Shown: positions 1-10,377, counted from the first letter of the stretch. The stretch: 43,496 nucleotides of DNA from an uncultured Pelagibacteraceae bacterium (GCA_902540545.1 CACBMY010000001.1:105077-148572), one strand, 5' to 3'. Numbers and translations are program-made. Notes: generated from the sequence alone by a model not told the origin.

Positions 1-2
1 AT

Positions 3-1034
3 ATTTCATTATTAAAAGAGATAAAAAAACTTGGCCTTGGAGCAGATGTAGTTTCAAAGGGTGAATTATATGCGTCACTTAAAGCTGGTATTAATAAAAA
101 TAAGATAGTTTTCTCTGGAGTTGGTAAAACAAAAGATGAAATTGAGTACGCAATTAAACAAAAAATATTATTAATAAATTCTGAGTCTTTAAGTGAAGTT
201 TTAGCAATTGAAAAAGCTGCAAAAAAATTAAATAAAGTTGTTAATATAGGGTTGAGATTAAATCCAGATACCGATGCTGAGACACTAAAACAAATTTCTA
301 CTGGTAAAAGTGAAAATAAATTTGGTGTAGACAAAAAGACATTTGTAAAAATTATCAACTTGATGAAAGACTCAAAATTTTTAAACATTAAATGTTTAAG
401 TGTTCATATTGGTAGTCAAATCTTAAATCATAAACCCTATGAAAAAATGCTTAATGTGCTTGATAAACTTCTGAGAAATTTGGATTACAAATTTGATTTT
501 ATTGACTTAGGTGGAGGGATGGGAATTAATTATGATAATAAAACAAAAAAACTTAATTACTTTAAATATAAAAAATCAATAATTAAATTTAAAAATAAAT
601 ATAATTGTAAAATAATTTTTGAACCTGGAAGATCTATAATTGGAAATGTTGGTATACTTGCAACTAAAGTAATTTATTTAAAACATAATAAAACAAAAAC
701 ATTTGTAATATTGGATGCAGCAATGAATGATTTAATAAGACCAGCTTTGTACAATGCAAAACATAGAATAATTCCGTCACTAAGAAATAAGTCGCGATCG
801 AAAAAAATATTAGAATTTGTCGGCCCTGTATGCGAAACAACTGATAAATTTTTAACAGAAAGGAAATTTCAAAATATAAAAGAAGATGAGATTATGGTTA
901 TTTGCGATACAGGTGCCTATGGTTATTCATTATCATCTAATTATAATCTTAGATTAAGGCCTGCCGAAATTTTGATTAAAGGAAGTAAAGTACAGATTAT
1001 AAGAAAAAGACAAAAAATAAAAGATATAGTCTAA
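3..1034 (+). CDS. lysA: Diaminopimelate decarboxylase, 5' truncated by window edge
   Basis: Frame open from base 3 (ISLLKEIKKLGLGADVVSKGELY...) and continuous with ORF 252..1034; motifs SVHIGSQI, DLGGGMGI, EPGRSIIGNVG, CDTGAYGYSLSSNYN typical of LysA. Confidence 0.95.
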   Translation: MSLLKEIKKLGLGADVVSKGELYASLKAGINKNKIVFSGVGKTKDEIEYAIKQKILLINSESLSEVLAIEKAAKKLNKVVNIGLRLNPDTDAETLKQISTGKSENKFGVDKKTFVKIINLMKDSKFLNIKCLSVHIGSQILNHKPYEKMLNVLDKLLRNLDYKFDFIDLGGGMGINYDNKTKKLNYFKYKKSIIKFKNKYNCKIIFEPGRSIIGNVGILATKVIYLKHNKTKTFVILDAAMNDLIRPALYNAKHRIIPSLRNKSRSKKILEFVGPVCETTDKFLTERKFQNIKEDEIMVICDTGAYGYSLSSNYNLRLRPAEILIKGSKVQIIRKRQKIKDIV

Positions 1035-1047
1035 GTTTAAATTTGTA

Positions 1048-1746
1048 ATGAGAAATATCCTATTTAAAAGCGTATTTTTTTCTGGATTAGTATTTATATG
1101 CATTATTTTTATTCCATCATTATTACTACCAAAGAAAATCACTCTTTTCGGAGGTAAACTTTTTGGATACTGGTCCTCATTCTGTTTAAAATTTTTTTAC
1201 TCAACCAGCATAGTAATTAAAGGTCAAGAAAACATAATTAATAACGAGAACTACTTCATCGCATGCTCTCATCAATCGATGTTTGAAACTTTTTTTTTAC
1301 AAACAATATTTAATTCACCAATATTTATTCTTAAAAAAGAACTATTAAATATTCCGATATTTGGTTGGTATTTGAGGAAGATAGATTCTATTTCTGTGAA
1401 TAGAAACAAAATTTCAAGAGAAAACCTTAATTTTACTGAAAAAATTAAAGAAACTATGGAGAAAACTAAAAGACCTGTAATAATTTTTCCACAAGCTACA
1501 CGAGTTCTACCAGACGAAATTATTCCCTTTAAAAAAGGAGTTGGAAGAATTTACAAAGAATTAAATGTAAAATGTCAACCAGTGGCTATTGACTCTGGAA
1601 GAGTATGGCCAAAATCAGGAAAGATGAAGCCCAATAAAACGATTACTATTTCTATTTTAAAACCAATTAATACAGGTATCGAAGAAACAGAGTTTGTAAA
1701 ATTATTGCAAAAAGAAATTTATTCCGAGCTTGGTCTTGCTAACTAA
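1048..1746 (+). CDS. plsC: 1-acyl-sn-glycerol-3-phosphate acyltransferase (PlsC family)
   Basis: SHQSMFETF (HX4D-like block) and FPQATR (EGTR-like block), N-terminal hydrophobic segment. Confidence 0.85.
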   Translation: MRNILFKSVFFSGLVFICIIFIPSLLLPKKITLFGGKLFGYWSSFCLKFFYSTSIVIKGQENIINNENYFIACSHQSMFETFFLQTIFNSPIFILKKELLNIPIFGWYLRKIDSISVNRNKISRENLNFTEKIKETMEKTKRPVIIFPQATRVLPDEIIPFKKGVGRIYKELNVKCQPVAIDSGRVWPKSGKMKPNKTITISILKPINTGIEETEFVKLLQKEIYSELGLAN

Positions 1747-2855
1747 CCTTTCATAGGCATTACAACATAAATACTATCAAAATCTGCAGGGTCTTTTATT
1801 AAAGCTGGAGATCCAGTATCTTTCAAATATATTTCAATGTTATCACCATTTAGTTGGGATGCTATATCTAGCAAATATCTAGAATTAAAACTTATATCTA
1901 AATCTGTCTCAAATTTTACAGAAAGGCTTTCTTTACCATCACCACTATTAGTATTGTTGACGGATAAATCTAAATTATCTTTAGTCAAATTAAATTTTAC
2001 ACCATCTTTTTTATCTAGAGAAACTGATGCTACTCTATCGACAGAATTTAGAAAAGATTTTAGATCTATTTCAAGTTTTTTTTGATTCTCTCTAGGGATA
2101 ACTTGAATATAATTAGGGAATTTTCCATCGATTAATTTTGATATCAAAATACTATTGTTAAGTTCAAATTTAATTTTAGATTTAATATTTGAGACTTTAA
2201 CCTCGCCATCATAATCTTCTAAAAGAGAACATAATTGAAATATAGTTTTTTTTGGAAGTATTATTGGTTCAAATTCAATTTTGTTTTTTAATCTTATTTT
2301 TGAGATAGACATTCTATGGCTATCTGTTGCGGCTGCGGTTAAAAAATTCTTATCATCTTTTTGGGTCTGATGGAAAAAAATACCACTAAGATAATGCCTT
2401 GTTTCATCATTTGAAATCGAAAATTTACATTTGTTTAAAAGTTTTAATAAATCTTTTGAATTTATAGTAAATTCATTTTCATTAAAATTTTCGTCTGTAA
2501 TTGGAAATTCAGAGGCATTAATTGAATTTAAATTGAATAGAGATTTATTTGATTCTAATTGTAATTTACTTTCTCCGGTTTTTTCAAAATTTATCTGGCT
2601 ACCAGATGGTATTTTTCTTACAATATCAAACATAATTGATGAAGAAGTAGTTGTTTTGCCTTCATCAAAAATTTTAATATTTGAAATTTCATTTACAAAT
2701 ATTAAATCTAAATCTGTTGCTGTAATTTTTAACTTTGAATTTGTTGCCTCTATCAAAATATTTGAAAGAATAGGTAAAGTGCTTCTTTTTTCTATTACAC
2801 CCTGACAGTAACCTAAAGATTTTTGCAAATCCTGTTGATTAACACTAAATTTCAT
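1743..2855 (-). CDS. dnaN: DNA polymerase III beta sliding clamp
   Basis: MKFSVNQQDLQKSL...RSTLPILSNILIEA... C-terminal YVVMPMKG; adjacent to dnaA. Confidence 0.97.
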   Translation of the reverse strand: MKFSVNQQDLQKSLGYCQGVIEKRSTLPILSNILIEATNSKLKITATDLDLIFVNEISNIKIFDEGKTTTSSSIMFDIVRKIPSGSQINFEKTGESKLQLESNKSLFNLNSINASEFPITDENFNENEFTINSKDLLKLLNKCKFSISNDETRHYLSGIFFHQTQKDDKNFLTAAATDSHRMSISKIRLKNKIEFEPIILPKKTIFQLCSLLEDYDGEVKVSNIKSKIKFELNNSILISKLIDGKFPNYIQVIPRENQKKLEIDLKSFLNSVDRVASVSLDKKDGVKFNLTKDNLDLSVNNTNSGDGKESLSVKFETDLDISFNSRYLLDIASQLNGDNIEIYLKDTGSPALIKDPADFDSIYVVMPMKG

Positions 2856-4254
2856 TTTCTTGTTTGTATAATATTTTATTCTTTAGGCTATCAATGCTTA
2901 AATTTAATTCATTATCTTCTTTTCTTAATTTTTCTATTGTTTTAACTGAATGAATAACGGTTGTGTGATCTCTATTAGCAAATGATCGACCTATCTCAGG
3001 TAAAGATTTAGATGTTAGCATTTTTGCTAAATAAATAGCAGTTTGTCTTGGCCTTACAAGATATCTTGACCTTCTTGGTGACAACATTTCGTTTTTACTT
3101 ATTTTAAAATATTTACATACTATTGTTTGAATATTGTCTATATCAACTTTATTTTCGGTTAAATTTAATAGATCTTTTAATATTACTTTTACCTCAGACA
3201 TTAAAGGTGTTTTTCCATAAATTCTTGAAAATGACACTACTCTATTAAATGCGCCCACAAGCTCCCTGATGCTAGTATTAACTTCAGTGCTAATAAATTT
3301 TATAATCTCGTCACTGATCTTAATATTATTTGGATCATGAATTGCAAGATCTTCATTTTTAGATTTTATTATATTGTATCTTAATTCAAAATCAGCATTT
3401 TGGATATCAACTACTAGACCTCCTGAAAATCTAGATTTAATTCTTTCTTGTATTCTAGTTAATTTGTTTGGTGGTCTATCTGCTGATACAATAATTTGAG
3501 ATCCTTTCTCTAGCAAAACATTAAATGTGTGAAAAAACTCTTCTTGCATAGCTTCTTTTCCATTCATAAATTGAATATCATCAATCAAAAATATGTCAGT
3601 ATTTCTAAAATACTCTTTAAACTTTACCATTTCATTGGATTTTATCGATTTTACAAATTGATACATAAATCTTTCAGCTGAGATAAACATTACTTTATTT
3701 TTTTCTTTCAAACTTAAACCAATTGCATTTAATAAATGTGTCTTACCCATTCCAACTCCTCCATAAATATATAGGGGGTTATAGTGAGCTATTTGCTCTG
3801 AGACTTTTTTTGCAGCTTCAAAAGCTAGTTTATTACTTTTCCCTAGCAAGAAATTCTCAAAGTTTTTATTTGGATCAATTCGATTATATTGAAGATATGA
3901 GTCTTTAATAAATGAAACCTTTTCATTAGCAGATGAATTGTCTTGTTTTATTTCATCACTATTTTTGTTCTTTATATTTTCGTTTATCACAAATTCTATT
4001 CTGGAAATATCTTTTTTATATAATTTAATTATTTGTAATATTTGATCTAAATATCTTGAGGTTATCCAGTCTCTAATAAATCTTGTCGAAACGGATAACA
4101 AAACATAATTTTTAAACTCATCAACTAAATCAATTTTTTTTAACCAACTATCATAAATCTCAGAACCAAACTTATTTTTCATTTCATTTTGTAATAATTT
4201 CCAATCAATCTTATTAATATTGTCTGATTTAATGTTAGTGAGATTATTTTTCAT
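2845..4254 (-). CDS. dnaA: Chromosomal replication initiator protein DnaA
   Basis: NPLYIYGGVGMGKTHLLNAIG Walker A, DIFLIDDIQF Walker B, C-terminal RPRQTAIYLAKMLTSKSLPEIGRSFANRDHTTVIHS. Confidence 0.98.
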   Translation of the reverse strand: MKNNLTNIKSDNINKIDWKLLQNEMKNKFGSEIYDSWLKKIDLVDEFKNYVLLSVSTRFIRDWITSRYLDQILQIIKLYKKDISRIEFVINENIKNKNSDEIKQDNSSANEKVSFIKDSYLQYNRIDPNKNFENFLLGKSNKLAFEAAKKVSEQIAHYNPLYIYGGVGMGKTHLLNAIGLSLKEKNKVMFISAERFMYQFVKSIKSNEMVKFKEYFRNTDIFLIDDIQFMNGKEAMQEEFFHTFNVLLEKGSQIIVSADRPPNKLTRIQERIKSRFSGGLVVDIQNADFELRYNIIKSKNEDLAIHDPNNIKISDEIIKFISTEVNTSIRELVGAFNRVVSFSRIYGKTPLMSEVKVILKDLLNLTENKVDIDNIQTIVCKYFKISKNEMLSPRRSRYLVRPRQTAIYLAKMLTSKSLPEIGRSFANRDHTTVIHSVKTIEKLRKEDNELNLSIDSLKNKILYKQENEI

Positions 4255-4498
4255 GAGAGTCTGTTAAACTCCTATTCATAATTCAATGCAATAAATTTAT
4301 TTTTATTCTCAAAAAAAAATAAAATTTACAATTGTATAAATTAATAATTGAATCTCTTTTTAGGGACTTAAAATTAGTAATCTTAAATTTACTTTTTTTT
4401 ATTTTTTTTTATCTTGGGACTAAAAAATTAAAAGATTCTTTTTTTAATTGAAAAAATTATCTCTAGGGTTGTAATTTCTTTAAGTAAACTAAAAGTTG
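4255..4498. promoter_or_regulatory. AT-rich dnaA upstream intergenic region (candidate dnaA control/origin region, unproven)
   Basis: About 240 bp non-coding, unusually long for this window, rich in T/A tracts, two GGGACT elements (4363-4368, 4416-4421); no convincing DnaA-box cluster seen. Confidence 0.3.
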
Positions 4499-4759
4499 TT
4501 ATAAGGAATTTATTTTTTTTGTTATTCTAGAAATATTTCTTGACGCGTTTTGCTTTTTTATCACCCCTGTCTTTGCTATTTTCATCAATTCAGAGTTTAA
4601 TTTTGGCAAGAAAGCTAAAGCTTCTTTTTTGTCCTTTTTATCAAGAATTAAATTCATTTTTTTTATTGCAGATCTAAACCTGCTTTTTCTAGACTTATTT
4701 ACCGTTGTTTGACGTGATATACGTCTTATTCGTTTAATAGCCGATTTAGTGTTTGCCAT
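4499..4759 (-). CDS. rpsT: 30S ribosomal protein S20
   Basis: MANTKSAIKRIRRISRQTTVNKSRKSRFRSAIKK; start set at internal ATG (4757-4759) instead of the upstream ORF-track start. Confidence 0.96.
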   Translation of the reverse strand: MANTKSAIKRIRRISRQTTVNKSRKSRFRSAIKKMNLILDKKDKKEALAFLPKLNSELMKIAKTGVIKKQNASRNISRITKKINSL

Positions 4760-4809
4760 AAGCGCGATTGTATATAACGAGAAATTTATAGGGTCAATAT
4801 AATAATTTT

Positions 4810-5673
4810 TTATTTTTGACAAATATTACAAAAAAATGTTGATCTATTAGCAATAAATTTTTTTTTTATTGTCCCTTTGCATCCTGGTGAAAGGCAACTC
4901 TTATTTTCTCTATTGTATACTTTAAAGTTATCTTGAAAAGATCCATTTTTACCAACTATATTTTTAAAATCTCTAATACTAGACCCTCCTTTTTTTATCG
5001 CTAAATTTAAAATTTTTCTTGAATATTTAATAATATTAATACAATCGTTTTCACTTAAGGATTTTGCTTTTTTTTTTGGATTTATTTTAGAGCTGAATAA
5101 AATTTCACTCGCATAAATATTCCCCAAACCTGAAACAAACTTTTGATCTAAGAGAAAATTTTTTATATTCTTTTTCTTTTTATAAAAATATTTTTTTAAG
5201 TAGTTGAGATTAAATTTTGAAGAAAAAGGCTCAGGACCATAGTTATTTATAAAATTTTCTAAATTATTCTTATTTTCAAATAATTTGAAATAACCAAATC
5301 TTCTAGGATCATTATATATAATTTTTATGTTATCAAATTCCAAAAATACATGGTTATGTTTTTCTGGCAAATAAGGACTATGATAAAAACTTGCATTTGT
5401 TTTTTGATTTAAAATATTTTTTCTTAAGAGATGTATAGTGCCAGACATTCCAAGATGAATTAAGCAAAATTTCTCATCATTTAAAACTAGTATAATATAT
5501 TTTGAAAACCTCTTAACTTTTTTTATTGATTTTGATTGAAGTCTTGTTTCAAAACCTTTTTTTATTTTGTACCTTAAATTCCTATTCTTTATACTTACTT
5601 TTTTTATTTTTTTTCCTGTTATTATTCTACTTAGTGACTCTTTAACAACTTCTACTTCTGGCAATTCTGGCAT
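4810..5673 (-). CDS. mutM: Formamidopyrimidine-DNA glycosylase
   Basis: MPELPEVEVV N-terminus, LGMSGTI, QKFVSGLGNIYASEILF, C-terminal zinc finger CLSPGCKGTIKKKFIANRSTFFCNICQK. Confidence 0.97.
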   Translation of the reverse strand: MPELPEVEVVKESLSRIITGKKIKKVSIKNRNLRYKIKKGFETRLQSKSIKKVKRFSKYIILVLNDEKFCLIHLGMSGTIHLLRKNILNQKTNASFYHSPYLPEKHNHVFLEFDNIKIIYNDPRRFGYFKLFENKNNLENFINNYGPEPFSSKFNLNYLKKYFYKKKKNIKNFLLDQKFVSGLGNIYASEILFSSKINPKKKAKSLSENDCINIIKYSRKILNLAIKKGGSSIRDFKNIVGKNGSFQDNFKVYNRENKSCLSPGCKGTIKKKFIANRSTFFCNICQK

Positions 5674-5705
5674 TTATTATTATATTAATTAATATTATTT
5701 ATTTT

Positions 5706-6413
5706 ATGCAACAATATCTTCAAAATAAAAAAGGTCTAGTCCAAGGTGTGTTTGATAAAGTTTATGATAAATACGACATCATGAATGATTTGATGTCACT
5801 TGGAGTTCATAGAATATGGAAAAGAAATTTAATAAATTGGATGAACCCAGGTAAAAATAAAATTCTAGCAGATGTTGCATGTGGCACAGGTGATATAGCA
5901 AAACTTTTTATCGATAATAGTTCAAATAAAAATATAGAATTATTTTGTATTGACCCCAATGAAGGAATGATGAAAAAGGGAAAAAATAGACTATCAAATT
6001 ACAAAAATATCAAGTGGATTAAGGGGTCAGCAGAGAAATTGCCTTTAAAATCTAATTCATGCGATTATTACACAATCAGTTTTGGTTTAAGAAATACAAA
6101 AAATATTAATAAATCCTTAAGTGAAGCGTACAGAGTTTTAAAGTCAGGAGGTAGATTTTTTTGTTTAGAATTTTCAAAAATTCAAAATTTAAACTTAGAT
6201 TTAGTCTATAAAAGATACTCTAAATTAATTCCAGAAATAGGAAAATTTGTGGTTGGTGAAAAAGAGCCTTATGAATATCTAATAAAAAGCATCCAAGAAT
6301 TTGTTAATCAAGAGGAATTAAAGGGTTTAATGAAGAAAAATAATTTTATTAAATGTGAGTATAGAAACTTTTCTGGTGGAATAGTAGCTATTCATTCAGG
6401 TTGGAAAATATGA
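5706..6413 (+). CDS. ubiE: Ubiquinone/menaquinone biosynthesis methyltransferase UbiE
   Basis: VFDKVYDKYDIMNDLMSLGVHRIWKR, DVACGTGDIA, SFGLRNTKNINKSLSEAYRVLKSGG. Confidence 0.96.
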   Translation: MQQYLQNKKGLVQGVFDKVYDKYDIMNDLMSLGVHRIWKRNLINWMNPGKNKILADVACGTGDIAKLFIDNSSNKNIELFCIDPNEGMMKKGKNRLSNYKNIKWIKGSAEKLPLKSNSCDYYTISFGLRNTKNINKSLSEAYRVLKSGGRFFCLEFSKIQNLNLDLVYKRYSKLIPEIGKFVVGEKEPYEYLIKSIQEFVNQEELKGLMKKNNFIKCEYRNFSGGIVAIHSGWKI

Positions 6414-7978
6414 TTAAAAAATTATACACACTTTTTAAGCTTGGAAGGAAATTAGCAAAATCTGACGCTTTAAGTATATTCACAAAGTTTCATAATCCAC
6501 CAATTGGAATAAAAATTTTATTCTATTTGTTGTCTTTATCATTTTCAAAAAAAGATAATTCTTTTGTAAATGAAAACGAAGGTGAAAGGTTGTCAAACTC
6601 CTTGCAATCTATGGGCACAACATTCATTAAATTAGGTCAATTTCTGGCAACTAGACCAGATATAATTGGAGAAAAGTTATCAAGGCAACTAGAGAGTTTA
6701 CAAGATCGTTTGCCTCCCTTTGAATTATCTAAAGCTAAAGAAATAATCAAAAAAGATCTAGGGGAAGATAATTTTAATTCAATTATAAATCTATCTGAAC
6801 CAGTGGCAGCAGCATCTATAGCTCAAGTTCATAAAGCGCAAATAAATGACAATGGCACAATTAAAGACGTGGCTATAAAAATTTTACGACCTAATATAAA
6901 AAAAATATTCAACGAAGAAATTGATGCTTTGATGCTTTTTGCTTTTTTAACTGAGTCAATTATCAAAAAGACAAAAAGACTTAAATTAGTTGAGGTTGTT
7001 TATTTGCTAAAAGAAATAACCAATTTAGAAATGGATTTAAGATTTGAAGCCGCTGCAGCTAATGAGTATTCTGAAAACACTAAGAATGACAGTGGATTTC
7101 AAGTTCCTAGAATTTATTGGAATTTTACAAGTGAAAATGTAATGACTTTAGACTGGGTTGAAGGTGTCTCTATAAGAGAAACAGAAGAGTTAGAAAAAAG
7201 AAATATAGATACCAAAAAAATTGCATCAGATATTATTCAACATTTTCTAAGACATGCTGTTAGAGATGGTTTTTTTCATGCAGATATGCATCAAGGTAAC
7301 ATTTTTATAAACAATAGTGGTCAAATAGTTCCTATCGATTTTGGTATAATGGGAAGGCTCGATGATTTGAGTAAAAAATTTCTTGCTGAGATTTTATATG
7401 GATTTATTAAACGAGATTATAAAAAAGTGGCTGAAGTTCATTTGACCGCAGGGTTAGTTCCAAAAGAAGTGCCTGTTGATGATCTCGCCCAAGCACTAAG
7501 ATCAATAGGAGAGCCAATATTTGGTCAGTCAATTAAAGATATATCTGGCGGTAAACTACTCAAACAACTTTTTGATGTGACAGAAAAATTTAATATGCAA
7601 ACTCAACCACAGTTGCTCATGCTACAGAAAACCATGGTAGTAGTTGAAGGTGTTGCAAGAAGATTAAATCCAGAGACAAACATTTGGGAAACGTCAAGAC
7701 CTGTTCTTGAAAAATGGCTTAAAGAAACCAAAGATCCTATAACAACATTGAATGAAACTCTAAAAAATTCTGCAGAAGTTATAAAAAGATTACCAGAAAT
7801 GCCGCAAATAATGGATAAAGCAAACCAAGCATTAACATTTCTTGCAAGTGGACAAATTCCACAAAATACTAATACGTATAATGATCTAAATACAAAAAAA
7901 AATGAAATGGTAGCTTTCAGAAATCAATCAATCATTGGTTTATTATTACTTGTAATTTTAGGATTAGTAGTATTTTAA
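6410..7978 (+). CDS. ubiB: Ubiquinone biosynthesis kinase-like protein UbiB (ABC1/AarF family)
   Basis: GTTFIKLGQFLATRPDIIG, AAASIAQVHKA, FFHADMHQGNIF; ATG at 6410 overlaps ubiE stop; C-terminal TM. Confidence 0.95.
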   Translation: MIKKLYTLFKLGRKLAKSDALSIFTKFHNPPIGIKILFYLLSLSFSKKDNSFVNENEGERLSNSLQSMGTTFIKLGQFLATRPDIIGEKLSRQLESLQDRLPPFELSKAKEIIKKDLGEDNFNSIINLSEPVAAASIAQVHKAQINDNGTIKDVAIKILRPNIKKIFNEEIDALMLFAFLTESIIKKTKRLKLVEVVYLLKEITNLEMDLRFEAAAANEYSENTKNDSGFQVPRIYWNFTSENVMTLDWVEGVSIRETEELEKRNIDTKKIASDIIQHFLRHAVRDGFFHADMHQGNIFINNSGQIVPIDFGIMGRLDDLSKKFLAEILYGFIKRDYKKVAEVHLTAGLVPKEVPVDDLAQALRSIGEPIFGQSIKDISGGKLLKQLFDVTEKFNMQTQPQLLMLQKTMVVVEGVARRLNPETNIWETSRPVLEKWLKETKDPITTLNETLKNSAEVIKRLPEMPQIMDKANQALTFLASGQIPQNTNTYNDLNTKKNEMVAFRNQSIIGLLLLVILGLVVF

Positions 7979-7986
7979 TCTCGACG

Positions 7987-9186
7987 ATGAATTATTTTGA
8001 GAATAAAAAAATACTGTTAATTATATGTGGTGGAATTTCTGCTTACAAAAGTCTTGAGTTAATAAGATTATTTAGGAAAAATGGTGCTCTTGTAAAAACT
8101 ATATTAACAAAAAATGCAAAAGAATTTGTAACTCCACTATCTGTCTCGTCTCTTTCCCAAGAAAAAGTTTATGACGATATATTTAGTGCAGAAAACGAAG
8201 CTGAGATGGACCATATATCTTTATCAAGATGGGCTGATGCAGTATTAGTTGCACCAATTACAGCTAATACCATATCTAAAGTAGCCTCAGGAAATGCAGA
8301 AGATTTGGCGTCTACTGTTTTATTAGCGTCTAACAAACAAATATTTTTAGCACCGGCAATGAATGTAAGAATGTGGGAGCATCCTTCTACTAAAGAAAAC
8401 ATATTAAAATTAAAAAGCTTTGGATACAAAATTATTGGGCCAGAGATAGGAGATATGGCATGTGGTGAGTACGGTGAAGGAAAAATGACAGAACCAAATG
8501 AAATAGTCAATACGCTTAAAAATTATTTTTCTAATTTAGATAAAAATAATAAATTAAAAGCTTTAGTTACTGCAGGACCAACTAATGAATATATTGATCC
8601 TGTAAGATTTATTACAAATAAATCCAGTGGCAAACAAGGATATGAAATAGCCAAATGTCTTAGAGACAATGGATTTGATACGACACTTATTTCGGGAAAG
8701 ACAAGCATTAAACCTTTGGATGGTGTTAATTTTGTAAGTGTTGAAACGGCTGAAGAGATGTTTAAAGAAAGTTTAAATAATCTACCAACAGATGTAGCTA
8801 TTTTTTCAGCAGCTGTTTCTGATTTTAAAGTGAAAAATTATAAAAGTACAAAGATTAAAAAGAATGAAGAATTTAACTTAGAGCTAGAAAAAAATATTGA
8901 TATTTTAAATCATATATCTAATCATAATTCATTAAGACCAAAAATAACAATTGGTTTTGCGGCAGAAACAAACAATCTCTCGACAAATGCAAAGGAGAAG
9001 TTGAATGAAAAAAATTGCGACTGGATAATTGCAAATGATGTCTCAGATCAAACTATAGGATTTGGATCAGATTTTAATAAAATTTCTATATTTTACAAAG
9101 ATAAACCTGAAGAAAATTTTGAAAAGATGAGTAAATCATTGGTCGCTGAAGAAATTGTCAAAAGAGTAATTCAACAGATTAATTAA
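7987..9186 (+). CDS. coaBC: Bifunctional phosphopantothenoylcysteine decarboxylase/phosphopantothenate-cysteine ligase
   Basis: GGISAYKSLELIRLF, APAMNVRMWEHPST, TAGPTNEYIDPVRFITNKSSGKQGYEIA, GFAAET. Confidence 0.97.
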   Translation: MNYFENKKILLIICGGISAYKSLELIRLFRKNGALVKTILTKNAKEFVTPLSVSSLSQEKVYDDIFSAENEAEMDHISLSRWADAVLVAPITANTISKVASGNAEDLASTVLLASNKQIFLAPAMNVRMWEHPSTKENILKLKSFGYKIIGPEIGDMACGEYGEGKMTEPNEIVNTLKNYFSNLDKNNKLKALVTAGPTNEYIDPVRFITNKSSGKQGYEIAKCLRDNGFDTTLISGKTSIKPLDGVNFVSVETAEEMFKESLNNLPTDVAIFSAAVSDFKVKNYKSTKIKKNEEFNLELEKNIDILNHISNHNSLRPKITIGFAAETNNLSTNAKEKLNEKNCDWIIANDVSDQTIGFGSDFNKISIFYKDKPEENFEKMSKSLVAEEIVKRVIQQIN

Positions 9187-9190
9187 CTTA

Positions 9191-9628
9191 ATGGTGAAAG
9201 TCTTAATTAAAAAATTAGACAAGAAAGTTAAACTGCCAGAATATAAAACAACAGGTTCATCTGGACTAGATTTGACTGCATTCATTGAACAGAAAATAGT
9301 AATTAAACCAGGCGAAAACGCTTTAGTGCCAACAGGTATATCTATTGCAATACCTGAGGATACCGAAGTTCAGATCAGGCCGCGATCAGGTTTAGCAGCT
9401 AAAAATAATATAAGTGTATTAAATACTCCTGGAACAATTGATAGTGACTATAGAGGAGAAATAAAAGTAATTTTATTTAATCATGGAAATAAAGACTTTA
9501 CAGTAAATAACGATGATAGAATTGCTCAAATGATATTAATTCCAATTCTAAAAGTAGATTTTGAAACTGTAGAAACTTTGCCTGAGACAATTAGAGGCTC
9601 GGGTGGATTTGGATCAACAGGTAAGTGA
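9191..9628 (+). CDS. dut: dUTP diphosphatase
   Basis: GSSGLDLTA, RPRSGLAAKNNISVLNTPGTIDSDYRGEIKV, RIAQMILIPI, RGSGGFGSTGK. Confidence 0.98.
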   Translation: MVKVLIKKLDKKVKLPEYKTTGSSGLDLTAFIEQKIVIKPGENALVPTGISIAIPEDTEVQIRPRSGLAAKNNISVLNTPGTIDSDYRGEIKVILFNHGNKDFTVNNDDRIAQMILIPILKVDFETVETLPETIRGSGGFGSTGK

Positions 9629-10377
9629 AAAATTCATTATCAAAACAAAAGCTTGAGAGATACTCTAGACAAATAATACTTAAAGATATTGGTATATTAG
9701 GACAAAAGAAAATAATTAATTCAAAAGTTTTAATTGTAGGTATTGGTGGTTTGGGTAGTCCAGTTGCAGATTTGTTGGCTAGATGTGGTGTAGGGTATAT
9801 AGGAGCTATTGATCACGACAAAGTAGATATTTCAAATCTTCAAAGACAAATCTTATATACTTCACAAGATGTAGGAAAATTTAAGGTTGATATCTTTAAA
9901 AGAAGAATAAAGTTAATTAACAGAGATGTAAAAGTCAAAATTTTAAAAGAAAGAGCATCTGAAAAAAATTTAAATAAAATTATTAAAGATTTCGATATAA
10001 TCGTGGATGGAACAGATAATTTTAAAACTAAATTTTTAATAAATAAGTTTTCATTAAAATACAAAAGAAAATTAATTGTTGGGGCGATTAGTAAATTTGA
10101 TGGACACATTTTTTCATTCGATTTTAATAATAAATCAAGTCCATGTTTGAAGTGTTTTTATCAATCAGAGCCTTCTGATGAGGTTTTAAATTGTGAAAAT
10201 GAGGGAATATTGGGAACTACATCAAACATAATTGGGAGTATGCAGGCAAATGAAGTTTTAAAAAATATAATTTCATCAGATAAAAGTCTTCACTCATCAA
10301 TTCTAATTGTTAATCTGAAAAAACTGAAATTTAGAAAAATAAAATTTACTAAAAAAAAAGGTTGTTTGTGCAATTAA
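9625..10377 (+). CDS. ThiF/MoeB-family adenylyltransferase (E1-like)
   Basis: ERYSRQIILKDIGILGQKKI, VGIGGLGSPVADLLARCGVGYIGAIDHDKVDISNLQRQILY, DGTDNFKTKFLIN; GTG start. Confidence 0.93.
   Translation: MKNSLSKQKLERYSRQIILKDIGILGQKKIINSKVLIVGIGGLGSPVADLLARCGVGYIGAIDHDKVDISNLQRQILYTSQDVGKFKVDIFKRRIKLINRDVKVKILKERASEKNLNKIIKDFDIIVDGTDNFKTKFLINKFSLKYKRKLIVGAISKFDGHIFSFDFNNKSSPCLKCFYQSEPSDEVLNCENEGILGTTSNIIGSMQANEVLKNIISSDKSLHSSILIVNLKKLKFRKIKFTKKKGCLCN

Noticed and set aside
1837-2805. Plus-strand ORFs antisense to dnaN (1837-2085, 2431-2805)
   Set aside because: Shadow ORFs of dnaN, Ser/Phe-rich without recognisable domains.
4060-4072. DnaA-box-like GTTATCCAG
   Set aside because: Single imperfect match inside dnaA coding sequence, no cluster.
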